Shown here: positions 7,264-13,177 of the stretch, piece by piece | How the letters are laid out: each line of letters begins with the position of its first letter | Numbering within the stretch: position 1 is the first letter of the stretch | Assembly (NCBI GenBank): GCA_005789325.1 | Contig: SXYE01000037.1 | Span: 1-13,177 of the forward strand | Length of the DNA: 13,177 nt | Reading direction: 5' to 3' | From: Actinomycetota bacterium | Lineage (GTDB): Bacteria > Actinomycetota > Actinomycetes > S36-B12 > UBA5976 | Notes under the pieces: model-generated | What the model was told of the DNA's origin: nothing | The model's database searches: none | The model's input: only the letters and a program-made list of their open reading frames with translations | Made by a program: the position numbers and the translations under genes

Positions 7264-8703
7264 CTATCCGAGTAGATTTCTAATCGGAGTTGTTGCAAAA
7301 TAAATCACAAAGGCGCCAGCCACAACCCATAGCAATGGGTGAATGGATTTGGATTTGCCTGTTGCAACTTTTAATACAACGTGAGTAACAAAGCCTGCAC
7401 CAATACCTACTGCAATTGAGTATGTAAATGGCATCAAGACAATTGTTAAGAATGCTGGAAGCGCGATTGTTATATCTGCCCAGTCAATATCTTTGATTTG
7501 AGTCATCATTAAGAATCCAACGATGATCAATGCTGGAGTTGCCGCTTCGTAAGGAACTAGTGCAACTAGTGGTGACAAGAATGTTGTCAACAAGAGTGCA
7601 ATTCCTGTTACGACGCTTGCTAATCCGGTACGAGCGCCTTCGCCCACACCAGATGCTGATTCGATGTAAGAAGTATTTGAAGAAATACCACTTGCACCGC
7701 CAGCCATAGCTGCAACAGAATCGATCAGCAAGATTCGATCTGCATTTGCTAAGTTTCCATTACGATCTGTCAAACCAGCTTCTGCACCAATTGCTGTCAT
7801 TGTTCCCATGGTGTCGAAGAAGTCTGTGATCAGCAATGTGAACACTAGAAGCGCTGCAGTTAAGAATCCTGCAGTAGCAAATCCACCAAACAAATCAAAT
7901 TGACCAAGTAGCCCAAAATCAGGTGTAGCAATGATTGAGCTTGGAAGAGCTGGAACGTTTAGATTCCAACCACTTGGATTTACTTTGTCTGGAGCAGTAA
8001 ACAAAGGACCAATTTTGAAAACGGATTCAAGAATTACAGCCAAAATTGTTGCTGTAATTACACCGATCAAAATTGCACCTTTGGTTTTACGTGCATAAAG
8101 AATGGCAATCAGGACCAAACCAAAGATGAATACCACTACTGGCCATCCAACTAGGTTTCCGCCCGCACCAAGTTCAACTGGAACAGGTCCAGATTGGGTA
8201 CGGCGAACAAATCCTGCATCGACTAAACCGATTAGTGCGATGAATAAACCAATACCAACAGAGATCGCTATTTTTAATTGAGTTGGTACTGCTTTGAAAA
8301 CTGCAACACGAAAACCAGTAAGAACTAAGACGGTGATGATGATTCCTTCCAACACCACTAAGCCCATTACTTGTTCCCAAGGCATATAGCCTGCTGCAAT
8401 TCGTGCAACGAACGCATTGATGCCAAGGCCAGTCGCTAGAGCTAATGGAAAATTAGCAACAGCCCCCATCAATATTGTTAAAATTCCTGCAACTAAAGCA
8501 GTCGCGGCTGCAATTGCTGCAAGATTAGGTGCGTCTCCTCCACCTAAGAATTTTCCGTTGACATCTTGGGTAAAGCCCAAGATAAGCGGATTTAGCACAA
8601 CGATGTATGCCATCGTTAAGAACGTGACGAGTCCGCCACGAACTTCTTGACCTACGCTGGATTTTCTTTGCTTAATTTGGAAATATGAATCCAATGTTGC
8701 CAT
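7264..8703 (-). CDS. NCS2 purine permease, AzgA/PbuG type (guanine/hypoxanthine)
   Basis: A 479-residue polytopic inner-membrane transporter with about a dozen or more hydrophobic helices. Family marks are the N-terminus EVRGGLVTFLTMAYIVVLNP (20-39), GLGINAF (92-98), DFFDTMGTMTAIGAEAGL (294-311) and SNTSYIESASGVGEGARTG (342-360). These place it in the AzgA-like branch of NCS2 (PbuG/GhxP), whose known members import guanine, hypoxanthine or adenine with protons, rather than the uracil or xanthine branch. The exact base is inference, but PNP and GuaB1 beside it support 6-oxopurines. It starts at ATG 8703. A GGAGGG sits 13 bases upstream (8717-8722), rather far for a ribosome binding site, and there is no leaderless -10 at the start. 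A 23-base palindrome in the promoter suggests repressor control. Confidence 0.93.
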   Translation of the reverse strand: MATLDSYFQIKQRKSSVGQEVRGGLVTFLTMAYIVVLNPLILGFTQDVNGKFLGGGDAPNLAAIAAATALVAGILTILMGAVANFPLALATGLGINAFVARIAAGYMPWEQVMGLVVLEGIIITVLVLTGFRVAVFKAVPTQLKIAISVGIGLFIALIGLVDAGFVRRTQSGPVPVELGAGGNLVGWPVVVFIFGLVLIAILYARKTKGAILIGVITATILAVILESVFKIGPLFTAPDKVNPSGWNLNVPALPSSIIATPDFGLLGQFDLFGGFATAGFLTAALLVFTLLITDFFDTMGTMTAIGAEAGLTDRNGNLANADRILLIDSVAAMAGGASGISSNTSYIESASGVGEGARTGLASVVTGIALLLTTFLSPLVALVPYEAATPALIIVGFLMMTQIKDIDWADITIALPAFLTIVLMPFTYSIAVGIGAGFVTHVVLKVATGKSKSIHPLLWVVAGAFVIYFATTPIRNLLG

Positions 8704-8725
8704 TAGCTAGTTTTTTCCCTCCCCA

Positions 8726-8755
8726 GTATTAGTTGCGAGCCAACTAATAAGGCAA
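8726..8755 (-). promoter_or_regulatory. Candidate promoter of the purine permease gene
   Basis: On the minus strand, TTGCCT (8750-8755) and TAATAC (8726-8731) are separated by 18 bases, which predicts a transcript start near 8719 and a leader of about 15 bases. TAAAAT at 8756-8761 is an alternative -10. The sequence alone does not decide between them. Confidence 0.4.
8727..8749. promoter_or_regulatory. Perfect inverted repeat, candidate operator of the purine permease
   Basis: TATTAGTTG-N5-CAACTAATA: two perfect 9-base arms around CGAGC, with no T-run of terminator type. On the minus strand it fills the space between a possible -35 (TTGCCT, 8750-8755) and a possible -10 (TAATAC, 8726-8731), spacer 18. 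That is a normal place for a repressor site. If instead TAAAAT at 8756-8761 is the -10, the repeat would lie at the transcript start. No regulator gene is in this window. Confidence 0.6.
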
Positions 8756-8806
8756 ATTTTATTGACTATTTGGCCTGAGTTAGGGTCTAACACTCTTATT
8801 CAATTG

Positions 8807-9439
8807 TTAATTATTTATTTCCAGATACTTCACTGGCCCAAACTCAATGGGGCCTGGGACAGATGGGACTGATGTTAATAGCGACGACCCTTCGGCTAGG
8901 CCCACCAAGCCCAATTTTTGGTTATGAAATTTTTGGGTCCAGGCAGGAAAGCCTGATCCAAAGTGGGGTAGCACTATTTGGTTGGGCAAGAAATTTAATC
9001 CTCTCCCAATTTCATTTCCTCCAGGCATCACAACCTTGCAACCCATCAACATGGCACCGGCACTTGAGCCCATCACCACACAACCTCTATCGAGGGCCGT
9101 TTTAAGTGCAGCTTCAGCATCAGTGTCAATAAAACTTTTAACTAATCGAGCAGGGGTTCCTCCTGCTATATAAATAGAATCAGCATTTGCAATTTGATCT
9201 ATATTTTCCAAGGTTAAATCATTTTCACTCAATATTGGACTCATCAATGTTTCAATGCCCAGGTTGGAGAAATACTTCTGTGCTGTTTTATAGGCAAGTT
9301 CTTGAGTAGGAAATGGGGCAGTAACTACAACTAGAAGGGGACTGTTTTTATTTGCTCTTTTTTCAAGTGCTGCTAAATCTGCTTTCGCATAACTGTCACT
9401 AAATTCATTTCCACCGGAAAGTAATATCCAGCCAGACAT
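8807..9439 (-). CDS. S51-type (PepE/cyanophycinase-like) serine hydrolase
   Basis: A 210-residue cytoplasmic protein with a class I glutamine-amidotransferase-like fold in which the nucleophile is serine. MGSSAGAM (123-130) gives the nucleophile elbow with Ser126; LPHFG (157-161) supplies the likely catalytic His159; YIAGGTPARLV (90-100) is the conserved strand-loop before it. Family S51 contains aspartyl dipeptidase PepE and cyanophycinase. This protein is slightly short of PepE, and its substrate cannot be read from the sequence. No cyanophycin synthetase is nearby. It starts 2 bases after the DedA stop, without a visible ribosome binding site, so it is probably translated by coupling. About 100 bases separate its stop from the permease start, with no clear terminator between. 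Confidence 0.85.
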   Translation of the reverse strand: MSGWILLSGGNEFSDSYAKADLAALEKRANKNSPLLVVVTAPFPTQELAYKTAQKYFSNLGIETLMSPILSENDLTLENIDQIANADSIYIAGGTPARLVKSFIDTDAEAALKTALDRGCVVMGSSAGAMLMGCKVVMPGGNEIGRGLNFLPNQIVLPHFGSGFPAWTQKFHNQKLGLVGLAEGSSLLTSVPSVPGPIEFGPVKYLEINN

Positions 9440-9441
9440 TT

Positions 9442-10098
9442 TTAGTTAGAAACTTTTCTATCTGCTAACCAAGTTCTTGTTCCGGCCACAATTGATCCGA
9501 TGATAAAAAATGCTGCGATTGCATAAGCACCTGATTTAACTGCAGGAATTGTGGCAGCGTAAAAACCAGTTAGAGTAATACCGATACCCCAAGCAAGTGC
9601 ACCCACAAAATTACTTGTTAGAAATTTGTAATAATTCATTCGACCAACTCCTGCTACGACAGGAATTATTACTCGAGCCCAAGGCATAAAGCGTGCTACT
9701 ACAACTGCCCACCAACCATATTTGAGGTAGAAATTTTCAGTTTTTCTAATCATTAATTGGGTTTTTCTTCCACCTCGTTTATCCAAATAGGGTCTGCCGT
9801 AATGACGGCCAATTATGAATCCCACTTGATCACCAAGAAAAGCTGCAATAAAAACTCCACCTACAAGAATGGCAACATTTATATTGGAAGAACTAGCAGC
9901 GATTAAACCTGCTGCAAACAATAAAGAATCACCTGTGACAAAGGGCACAAAGGCGCCAACAAAAAGTCCGGTGCCAACAAAAACTAAACCCCACACAATG
10001 GCATAAAAAAGAAAAGGACCAAAAACTTCCAGCCAGTTATTTAATTGGCCATCTAACGCTGCTTGGGGTAACAAAATTTCTCCTACGTTTGCCTTCAT
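9442..10098 (-). CDS. DedA/VTT family membrane protein
   Basis: A 218-residue integral membrane protein of the DedA (SNARE-associated/VTT) family, PF09335. Family signs are VPFVTGDSLLFAAGL (51-65), FLGDQVGFIIGRHYGR (87-102), and the YLKYGWWAVVVARFMPWARVIIP region (124-146) with Arg136, Pro139 and Arg142. A C-terminal helix (about 190-207) ends in a charged tail. Some DedA proteins flip undecaprenyl phosphate or other phospholipids and affect envelope homeostasis; which role applies here is unknown. The extra 20 residues before the first helix lack a signal peptide cleavage site. It is the first gene of a pair with the S51 hydrolase and is divergent from the HAD gene. The ATG at 10098 follows TACGCT by 5 bases, consistent with a leaderless mRNA. 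Confidence 0.93.
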   Translation of the reverse strand: MKANVGEILLPQAALDGQLNNWLEVFGPFLFYAIVWGLVFVGTGLFVGAFVPFVTGDSLLFAAGLIAASSSNINVAILVGGVFIAAFLGDQVGFIIGRHYGRPYLDKRGGRKTQLMIRKTENFYLKYGWWAVVVARFMPWARVIIPVVAGVGRMNYYKFLTSNFVGALAWGIGITLTGFYAATIPAVKSGAYAIAAFFIIGSIVAGTRTWLADRKVSN

Positions 10099-10103
10099 TT
10101 GTA

Positions 10104-10109
10104 AGCGTA
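10104..10109 (-). promoter_or_regulatory. Candidate leaderless -10 for the DedA gene
   Basis: TACGCT on the minus strand, 5 bases before the ATG at 10098. It is identical to the hexamers before deoC and the 89-aa membrane protein. It shares the 61-base spacer with the divergent HAD promoter. Confidence 0.5.
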
Positions 10110-10147
10110 GTTAACGAATACAAAATGCGCATCACTAATAAGCAAAA

Positions 10148-10153
10148 TAGACT
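10148..10153 (+). promoter_or_regulatory. Candidate leaderless -10 for the HAD gene
   Basis: TAGACT followed by 6 bases and the ATG at 10160. No Shine-Dalgarno sequence fits in the intervening TATTAC, so initiation is probably leaderless. Confidence 0.5.
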
Positions 10154-10159
10154 TATTAC

Positions 10160-10786
10160 ATGAGTCACATTGGGTTTTTGTTCGATTTAGACGGAACCCT
10201 AGTCAATTCCAAACCAGCTGTGGAAAGAGCTTGGATTCAGCTAGCCCAGGAAGCACAAATTCCTTTAGAAAAAATGGTTGGCCTACACGGCATCCCAGCA
10301 GAGCAGTCTCTGAGAATGCTGCTTGCAGATAGATCAGAAGATGAAATTAAAAATTGGGTTGATCGGATTGAACATTTAGAAACTTCTGATACAACCGGAG
10401 TTGTCGCAATGGCTGGGGCCAAAGAATTACTTAGTGAATTAAATGAGAAAAAAATCCCTTGGACAATTGTTACGTCTTGCACGATACCTTTGGCCTTATC
10501 AAGAGTAAAAGCAGCTGGAATTGAAATGCCTGATCACACTGTGACATTTAATGATGTGAAGTTAGGAAAACCGTTTCCAGACCCATTTATTTTAGGTGCG
10601 CAAAGAATTGGTTTAAATCCGAATCAGTGTTGGGTTATTGAAGATGCACCAGCTGGAGTTGTTGCAGGTAAATCTGCAGGCTGCACCGTTGCAGCTGTTT
10701 TAACTTCACATGCAAAAGAACAACTTCATCAAGCAGATCATTTTCTAGATCATTTAGATGATTTATTACCTTTAGCATTTAATTAA
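10160..10786 (+). CDS. HAD-IA family sugar/polyol phosphatase-like hydrolase
   Basis: A 208-residue haloacid dehalogenase-type phosphohydrolase with all four motifs: DLDGT (9-13; nucleophile Asp9, acid Asp11), VTS (104-106), GKPFPDPF (136-143; Lys137) and IEDAPAGVVAG (160-170; Asp162). A helical cap at about residues 16-85 contains HGIPAEQSL, resembling the HGRPA-type segment of glycerol-3-phosphate and 2-deoxyglucose-6-phosphate phosphatases (GPP/YfbT style). The substrate is therefore probably a small sugar or polyol phosphate, but HAD specificity cannot be fixed from sequence. It stands alone on the plus strand. Its stop codon is 2 bases from the 3' end of the convergent tRNA-Arg gene, and no separate terminator is visible. 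Confidence 0.9.
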   Translation: MSHIGFLFDLDGTLVNSKPAVERAWIQLAQEAQIPLEKMVGLHGIPAEQSLRMLLADRSEDEIKNWVDRIEHLETSDTTGVVAMAGAKELLSELNEKKIPWTIVTSCTIPLALSRVKAAGIEMPDHTVTFNDVKLGKPFPDPFILGAQRIGLNPNQCWVIEDAPAGVVAGKSAGCTVAAVLTSHAKEQLHQADHFLDHLDDLLPLAFN

Positions 10787-10788
10787 AG

Positions 10789-10860
10789 TGCCCCCGGCGT
10801 GAGTCGAACACGCGCGCATGCCTTCGGAGGGCAACGCTCTATCCACTGAGCTACGGGGGC
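10789..10860 (-). tRNA. tRNA-Arg (anticodon CCG)
   Basis: The minus strand folds as a full cloverleaf of 72 bases: acceptor GCCCCCG/CGGGGGC, D-stem GCTC/GAGC, anticodon loop CTCCGAA with anticodon CCG, a 4-base variable loop, T-stem GCGTG/CACGC around TTCGACT, and discriminator A. The outermost anticodon-stem pair is a T-T mismatch. CCA is not encoded (CTT follows). It decodes CGG, a rare codon in this AT-rich DNA. It lies 28 bases after the DUF3817 stop on the same strand, near argS. Confidence 0.95.
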
Positions 10861-10867
10861 TTAGATT

Positions 10868-10897
10868 AATTCTCAAGTTTAAATCAACTTAAGAATT
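10868..10897 (-). other. Hairpin across the DUF3817 stop codon, before tRNA-Arg
   Basis: Two 12-base arms (10868-10879 and 10886-10897) with a 6-base loop. In minus-strand RNA all 12 pairs form, one as G-U; in plus-strand RNA that pair would be C-A, so the structure favours the minus-strand transcript. There is no T-run after it, so it is not a canonical terminator. It may protect the mRNA 3' end or mark a processing site before the tRNA. Confidence 0.5.
10876..10881 (-). promoter_or_regulatory. Possible -10 for tRNA-Arg
   Basis: TAAACT on the minus strand, ending 15 bases before the tRNA 5' end, which would give a leader of about 8 bases. It is the same hexamer as before guaB1, but it lies within the AT-rich hairpin and has no clear -35, so it may be chance. 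Confidence 0.25.
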
Positions 10898-11176
10898 AAG
10901 GACCCGCCGTCGAATTCTTTTTTCTGCGACAAAAGATAAAACAGGAATTGTTCCGGCTAATAAAACAAGCAGAGTTTGACCCCAAGTTAAATTTGCTCTT
11001 CTTGAGATATCAAAACCAATCACCAAATAAATCATGTAGACAATTCCATGCAGTTGTGCAAACCAAGGGATTTCAGGACCAAGTGTGTATTTGATGATAA
11101 TTTCGATTGTGAAAAGTATAAGAATTATGCCAGCAAGATAGGCAATGAAGCGAAAGCGTTTTAGAGCCTTGTCCAT
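10889..11176 (-). CDS. DUF3817 family small membrane protein
   Basis: A 95-residue protein with three likely membrane helices (about 8-27, 40-58, 66-85), a basic N-terminus (MDKALKRFR) and a basic C-terminal tail (EKRIRRRVLNS). The pattern FRFIAYLAG.ILI, a central PWFAQLHGIVYMIYLVIGFD with His44, and GTIPVLSFVAEKR near the end matches DUF3817 (PF12823), which is common in actinobacteria and of unknown function. Its ATG abuts the TAA of the upstream 89-residue membrane protein with no gap. A good ribosome binding site (GAGG, 11186-11189) lies 9 bases upstream, unlike the leaderless first genes here. The two proteins are probably made together. The stop codon lies inside a hairpin, and tRNA-Arg follows on the same strand. 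Confidence 0.88.
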   Translation of the reverse strand: MDKALKRFRFIAYLAGIILILFTIEIIIKYTLGPEIPWFAQLHGIVYMIYLVIGFDISRRANLTWGQTLLVLLAGTIPVLSFVAEKRIRRRVLNS

Positions 11177-11446
11177 TTAGTCTTCCCTCTTCTTTAATTG
11201 ACCTGTTCTAACTAAGTATTCATCCCTAAAGAATCTGTACCAAAACCACCCAAGGGCTACTGCGAAGAAGATCCATTGAAATGAATAAAAAGCACTTTGT
11301 AAGTTGATAACAACTTCACCTGTTTGGGAATCGATTCTTTCTCTTCTTATCCACTGCCAAACACCAAGCCTTAAACAAAAACCAATGCCGAGAACGGTTA
11401 CAAGATGAAATAGCAACCATTTTCGTTCCAAAGCTATTTTCCACAT
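11177..11446 (-). CDS. Small two-helix membrane protein, conserved hypothetical
   Basis: I chose the ATG at 11446 (89 residues) over an upstream TTG at 11467 because TACGCT at 11454-11459 lies 7 bases before the ATG, whereas the longer form would read through that promoter element. The protein has a basic start (MWKIALERKW), a helix at about residues 11-29 ending in LRLGVWQWIRRER, a polar segment with TGEVV, a second helix at about 50-69 (FQWIFFAVALGWFWYRFF) and a charged tail (GQLKKRED). The first helix followed by W-Q-W resembles the N-terminus of SURF1-like proteins, but the rest of SURF1 is absent. From memory, similar short proteins sit beside DUF3817 genes in other actinobacteria. Its function is unknown. 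Confidence 0.75.
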   Translation of the reverse strand: MWKIALERKWLLFHLVTVLGIGFCLRLGVWQWIRRERIDSQTGEVVINLQSAFYSFQWIFFAVALGWFWYRFFRDEYLVRTGQLKKRED

Positions 11447-11453
11447 ATACATA

Positions 11454-11459
11454 AGCGTA
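11454..11459 (-). promoter_or_regulatory. Candidate leaderless -10 for the small membrane protein / DUF3817 / tRNA unit
   Basis: TACGCT on the minus strand, 7 bases before the ATG at 11446. It may also drive tRNA-Arg by read-through, since no terminator separates them. Confidence 0.5.
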
Positions 11460-11491
11460 TGGCGCAATACTATTTTTGATTAACACCTGCC

Positions 11492-11497
11492 TACGAT
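11492..11497 (+). promoter_or_regulatory. Candidate leaderless -10 for argS
   Basis: TACGAT followed by 6 bases and the ATG at 11504. The 57-base spacer to the divergent small membrane protein gene holds this and the opposing TACGCT, and no ribosome binding site for argS. Confidence 0.5.
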
Positions 11498-11503
11498 TAG
11501 AAC

Positions 11504-13162
11504 ATGACTCCAGAAGAACTATCGAAAACTATTAAAGAAAGTCTTGAGTCACTAGTTGCATCCCAGAAACTTGATTTGCCGGAGATTCCTGAAATTAAAA
11601 TCGAAAGACCAAAGAGTAAAGATCATGGAGATTTTGCCAGCAATATCGCCTTGATGGTTTCAAAATCAGCAGGGAAAAACCCTAGGGAAGTTGCCCAACT
11701 TTTAGTTGATGTATTAAGTAAAAATCCTGGGCTAAAGAAAGTTGATATTGCAGGACCTGGGTTTCTTAACTTCACACTTGATTCTGCAAGTTTGGGTGAA
11801 TTAGCAAAATCAATCTTGGAACAAGCAGATAAGTACGGTCACACTAAGACTCTTAATAATGAAACCATAAACATCGAATTTATTAGTGCCAATCCAACTG
11901 GCCCACTTCATTTAGGACACACTCGCTGGGCGGCAGTAGGCGATGCGATTGCTCGAGTGTTAGCAGCTAGTGGTGCAAAAGTTGTTAGGGAATTTTATAT
12001 AAATGATCGAGGAGCACAACTAGATAAATTCGGTATTTCAATTTGTGCGGTAGCAAATAATGAAGCAATTCCAGAAGATGGTTATCACGGGGCTTACGTC
12101 AAAGATTTAGCAGCAGAAATAGTTAAAGAAAGACCTGAAATTCTTAAATTAAGTAAAGATAAACAAGAAATTGAATTTAGAGAAGAAGGATATAAAAGGC
12201 AGCTCAAGCAGCAACAAAATGTTTTAGATGGATTCAGAACACATTTTGATGTCTGGTATTCAGAAAGATCTTTACATTCCAGTGGGGCGGTGGAAAAAGG
12301 TTTAGCACTTCTTAAAAAACATGGACACGTCTTTGAACATGAAGGTGCAACTTGGTTAAAAACCACAGATTTTGGTGATGACAAAGATCGAGTTTTAATA
12401 AAAGCAGATGGCGAATACACCTATTTTGCTTCAGACACTGCTTATTACGTTGATAAAAGAAGCAGGGGAAATGATGTCAATATTTACCTTTTAGGTGCAG
12501 ATCACCACGGGTATGTAAACAGATTAAGAGCAGTAGCAGCTTGTGCAGGAGATGATCCTGATAAAAACGTTGAAGTATTAATTGGTCAACTTGTGAAAAT
12601 GCTCAAAAATGGTCAAGAAGTAAGACTAAGTAAACGAGCAGGCAACATTATTACTCTGGAAGATTTAGTTGATGAAGTTGGAGTTGATGCAGCACGCTAT
12701 ACCTTGACAAGATATCCAGTTGATACTCCTTTAACTTTAGAAATTGATTTATTAACTTCTCACACCAATGACAATCCTGTTTTTTATGTGCAATATGCAC
12801 ATGCCCGTATTGCTGCAGTAATTAGATCTGCGCAAGAAAAAGGAATTGATTGGCAAAAAAATAAATTTAATCCCGCAGCATTAGTAACTGAACAAGAAGC
12901 AGAACTTCTAGGTGCTTTGAGTGAATTTCCTAGAATTGTTTCTTCTGCGGCACAACTAAGACAACCTCACAGAGTTGCAAGGTATTTGGAAGAATTAGCA
13001 ACTGCTTATCACTCTTTTTATTCAGCTTGTCGGGTGTTACCTCTGGTTGGGGAGCCTGTGACAGATGAGACTATTGCGCGTTTGGTGCTGTGTGCTGCCA
13101 CTAAACAAGTAGTAAAGAATGGCCTTGATCTTCTCGGAGTGAGCGCACCAGAAAAAATGTAG
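11504..13162 (+). CDS. argS: Arginyl-tRNA synthetase (ArgRS)
   Basis: Charges tRNA-Arg with arginine in the cytoplasm. The 552-residue class I synthetase is complete. It has an N-terminal Add-1-type domain (about 1-115, with KDHGDFASNIAL at 39-50 and GPGFLNF at 84-90), the HIGH signature within SANPTGPLHLGHTRWA (HLGH 136-139), NDRGAQ (167-172), LGADHHGYVNR (330-340), the KMSKR-equivalent RLSKR (374-378), and a helical DALR anticodon-binding domain (about 430-552) ending in LLGVSAPEKM. The length is normal for bacterial ArgRS. It starts at ATG 11504, 6 bases after TACGAT. The cognate tRNA-Arg(CCG) lies about 650 bases away on the other strand. Only 15 bases follow its stop, so the next gene cannot be identified. 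Confidence 0.97.
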   Translation: MTPEELSKTIKESLESLVASQKLDLPEIPEIKIERPKSKDHGDFASNIALMVSKSAGKNPREVAQLLVDVLSKNPGLKKVDIAGPGFLNFTLDSASLGELAKSILEQADKYGHTKTLNNETINIEFISANPTGPLHLGHTRWAAVGDAIARVLAASGAKVVREFYINDRGAQLDKFGISICAVANNEAIPEDGYHGAYVKDLAAEIVKERPEILKLSKDKQEIEFREEGYKRQLKQQQNVLDGFRTHFDVWYSERSLHSSGAVEKGLALLKKHGHVFEHEGATWLKTTDFGDDKDRVLIKADGEYTYFASDTAYYVDKRSRGNDVNIYLLGADHHGYVNRLRAVAACAGDDPDKNVEVLIGQLVKMLKNGQEVRLSKRAGNIITLEDLVDEVGVDAARYTLTRYPVDTPLTLEIDLLTSHTNDNPVFYVQYAHARIAAVIRSAQEKGIDWQKNKFNPAALVTEQEAELLGALSEFPRIVSSAAQLRQPHRVARYLEELATAYHSFYSACRVLPLVGEPVTDETIARLVLCAATKQVVKNGLDLLGVSAPEKM

Positions 13163-13177
13163 GTTGGGTCTATTGCC

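Noticed and set aside
8779..8798. Terminator for the S51 gene (TTAG/CTAA stem with outer GAG/CTC)
   Set aside because: The stem is short and bulged and has no following T-run on the minus strand.
8704..8806. Purine riboswitch upstream of the permease
   Set aside because: The spacer holds only about 100 bases, with no three-way junction or conserved purine-aptamer loop sequences that I can recognise. The palindrome looks like a protein site instead.
1..13177. CRISPR array, insertion sequence, phage, defence or toxin-antitoxin genes
   Set aside because: I saw no direct-repeat array, transposase, integrase or toxin-like gene; all long frames have housekeeping assignments.

Overview
This window reads as chromosomal housekeeping DNA from an AT-rich, streamlined actinobacterium. 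The proteins are actinobacterial in type: a GuaB1-type CBS-containing GMP reductase, a long DeoC ending in a YSGPDYVTVD-like tail, a DUF3817 membrane protein, and the PNP / phosphohexomutase-family / DeoC / ALDH gene order that I recall from Streptomyces. The DNA is nonetheless rich in A/T, and genes abut or overlap with very short spacers. That combination suits a small-genome aquatic lineage such as the acI group (Nanopelagicales). The lineage is inference; no 16S gene is present. I see no mobile element, CRISPR array, phage or toxin gene, and no gene-free stretch over about 110 bases.

Layout. (1) 1-5658, minus strand: a five-gene operon read from right to left, purine nucleoside phosphorylase -> PGM2-type phosphomutase -> deoC -> aldehyde dehydrogenase -> a second ALDH-fold protein that runs off the left edge. 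Junctions are a 4-base overlap, a short gap, a 1-base overlap and a zero-base stop/start abutment. Together the genes would convert (deoxy)nucleosides to base + pentose-1-phosphate -> pentose-5-phosphate -> glyceraldehyde-3-phosphate + acetaldehyde -> acetate. (2) 5767-7203, plus strand: divergent guaB1, ended by a strong two-way hairpin terminator. (3) 7264-8703, minus strand: an AzgA/PbuG-type purine permease with a perfect 9-bp inverted repeat in its promoter. Regions 1-3 together form a purine and nucleoside salvage neighbourhood. (4) 8807-10098, minus strand: DedA membrane protein followed by an S51-type serine hydrolase. (5) 10160-10786, plus strand: a HAD phosphatase converging on tRNA-Arg(CCG). 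(6) 10789-11446, minus strand: two small membrane proteins and then the tRNA. (7) 11504-13162, plus strand: argS, complete.

Two observations deserve most attention. First, the two ALDH genes look like a split version of the two-domain ALDH16 architecture: a catalytic domain followed by an ALDH-fold domain with no catalytic residues, in separate but abutting genes. Second, nearly every gene that starts a transcription unit has a TANNNT hexamer 5-8 bases (usually 6) before its start codon, while the genes inside operons lack it. That is the expected signature of leaderless mRNAs, and it moves two start codons (deoC and the 89-aa membrane protein). I did not find a new defence system or other exotic system here.
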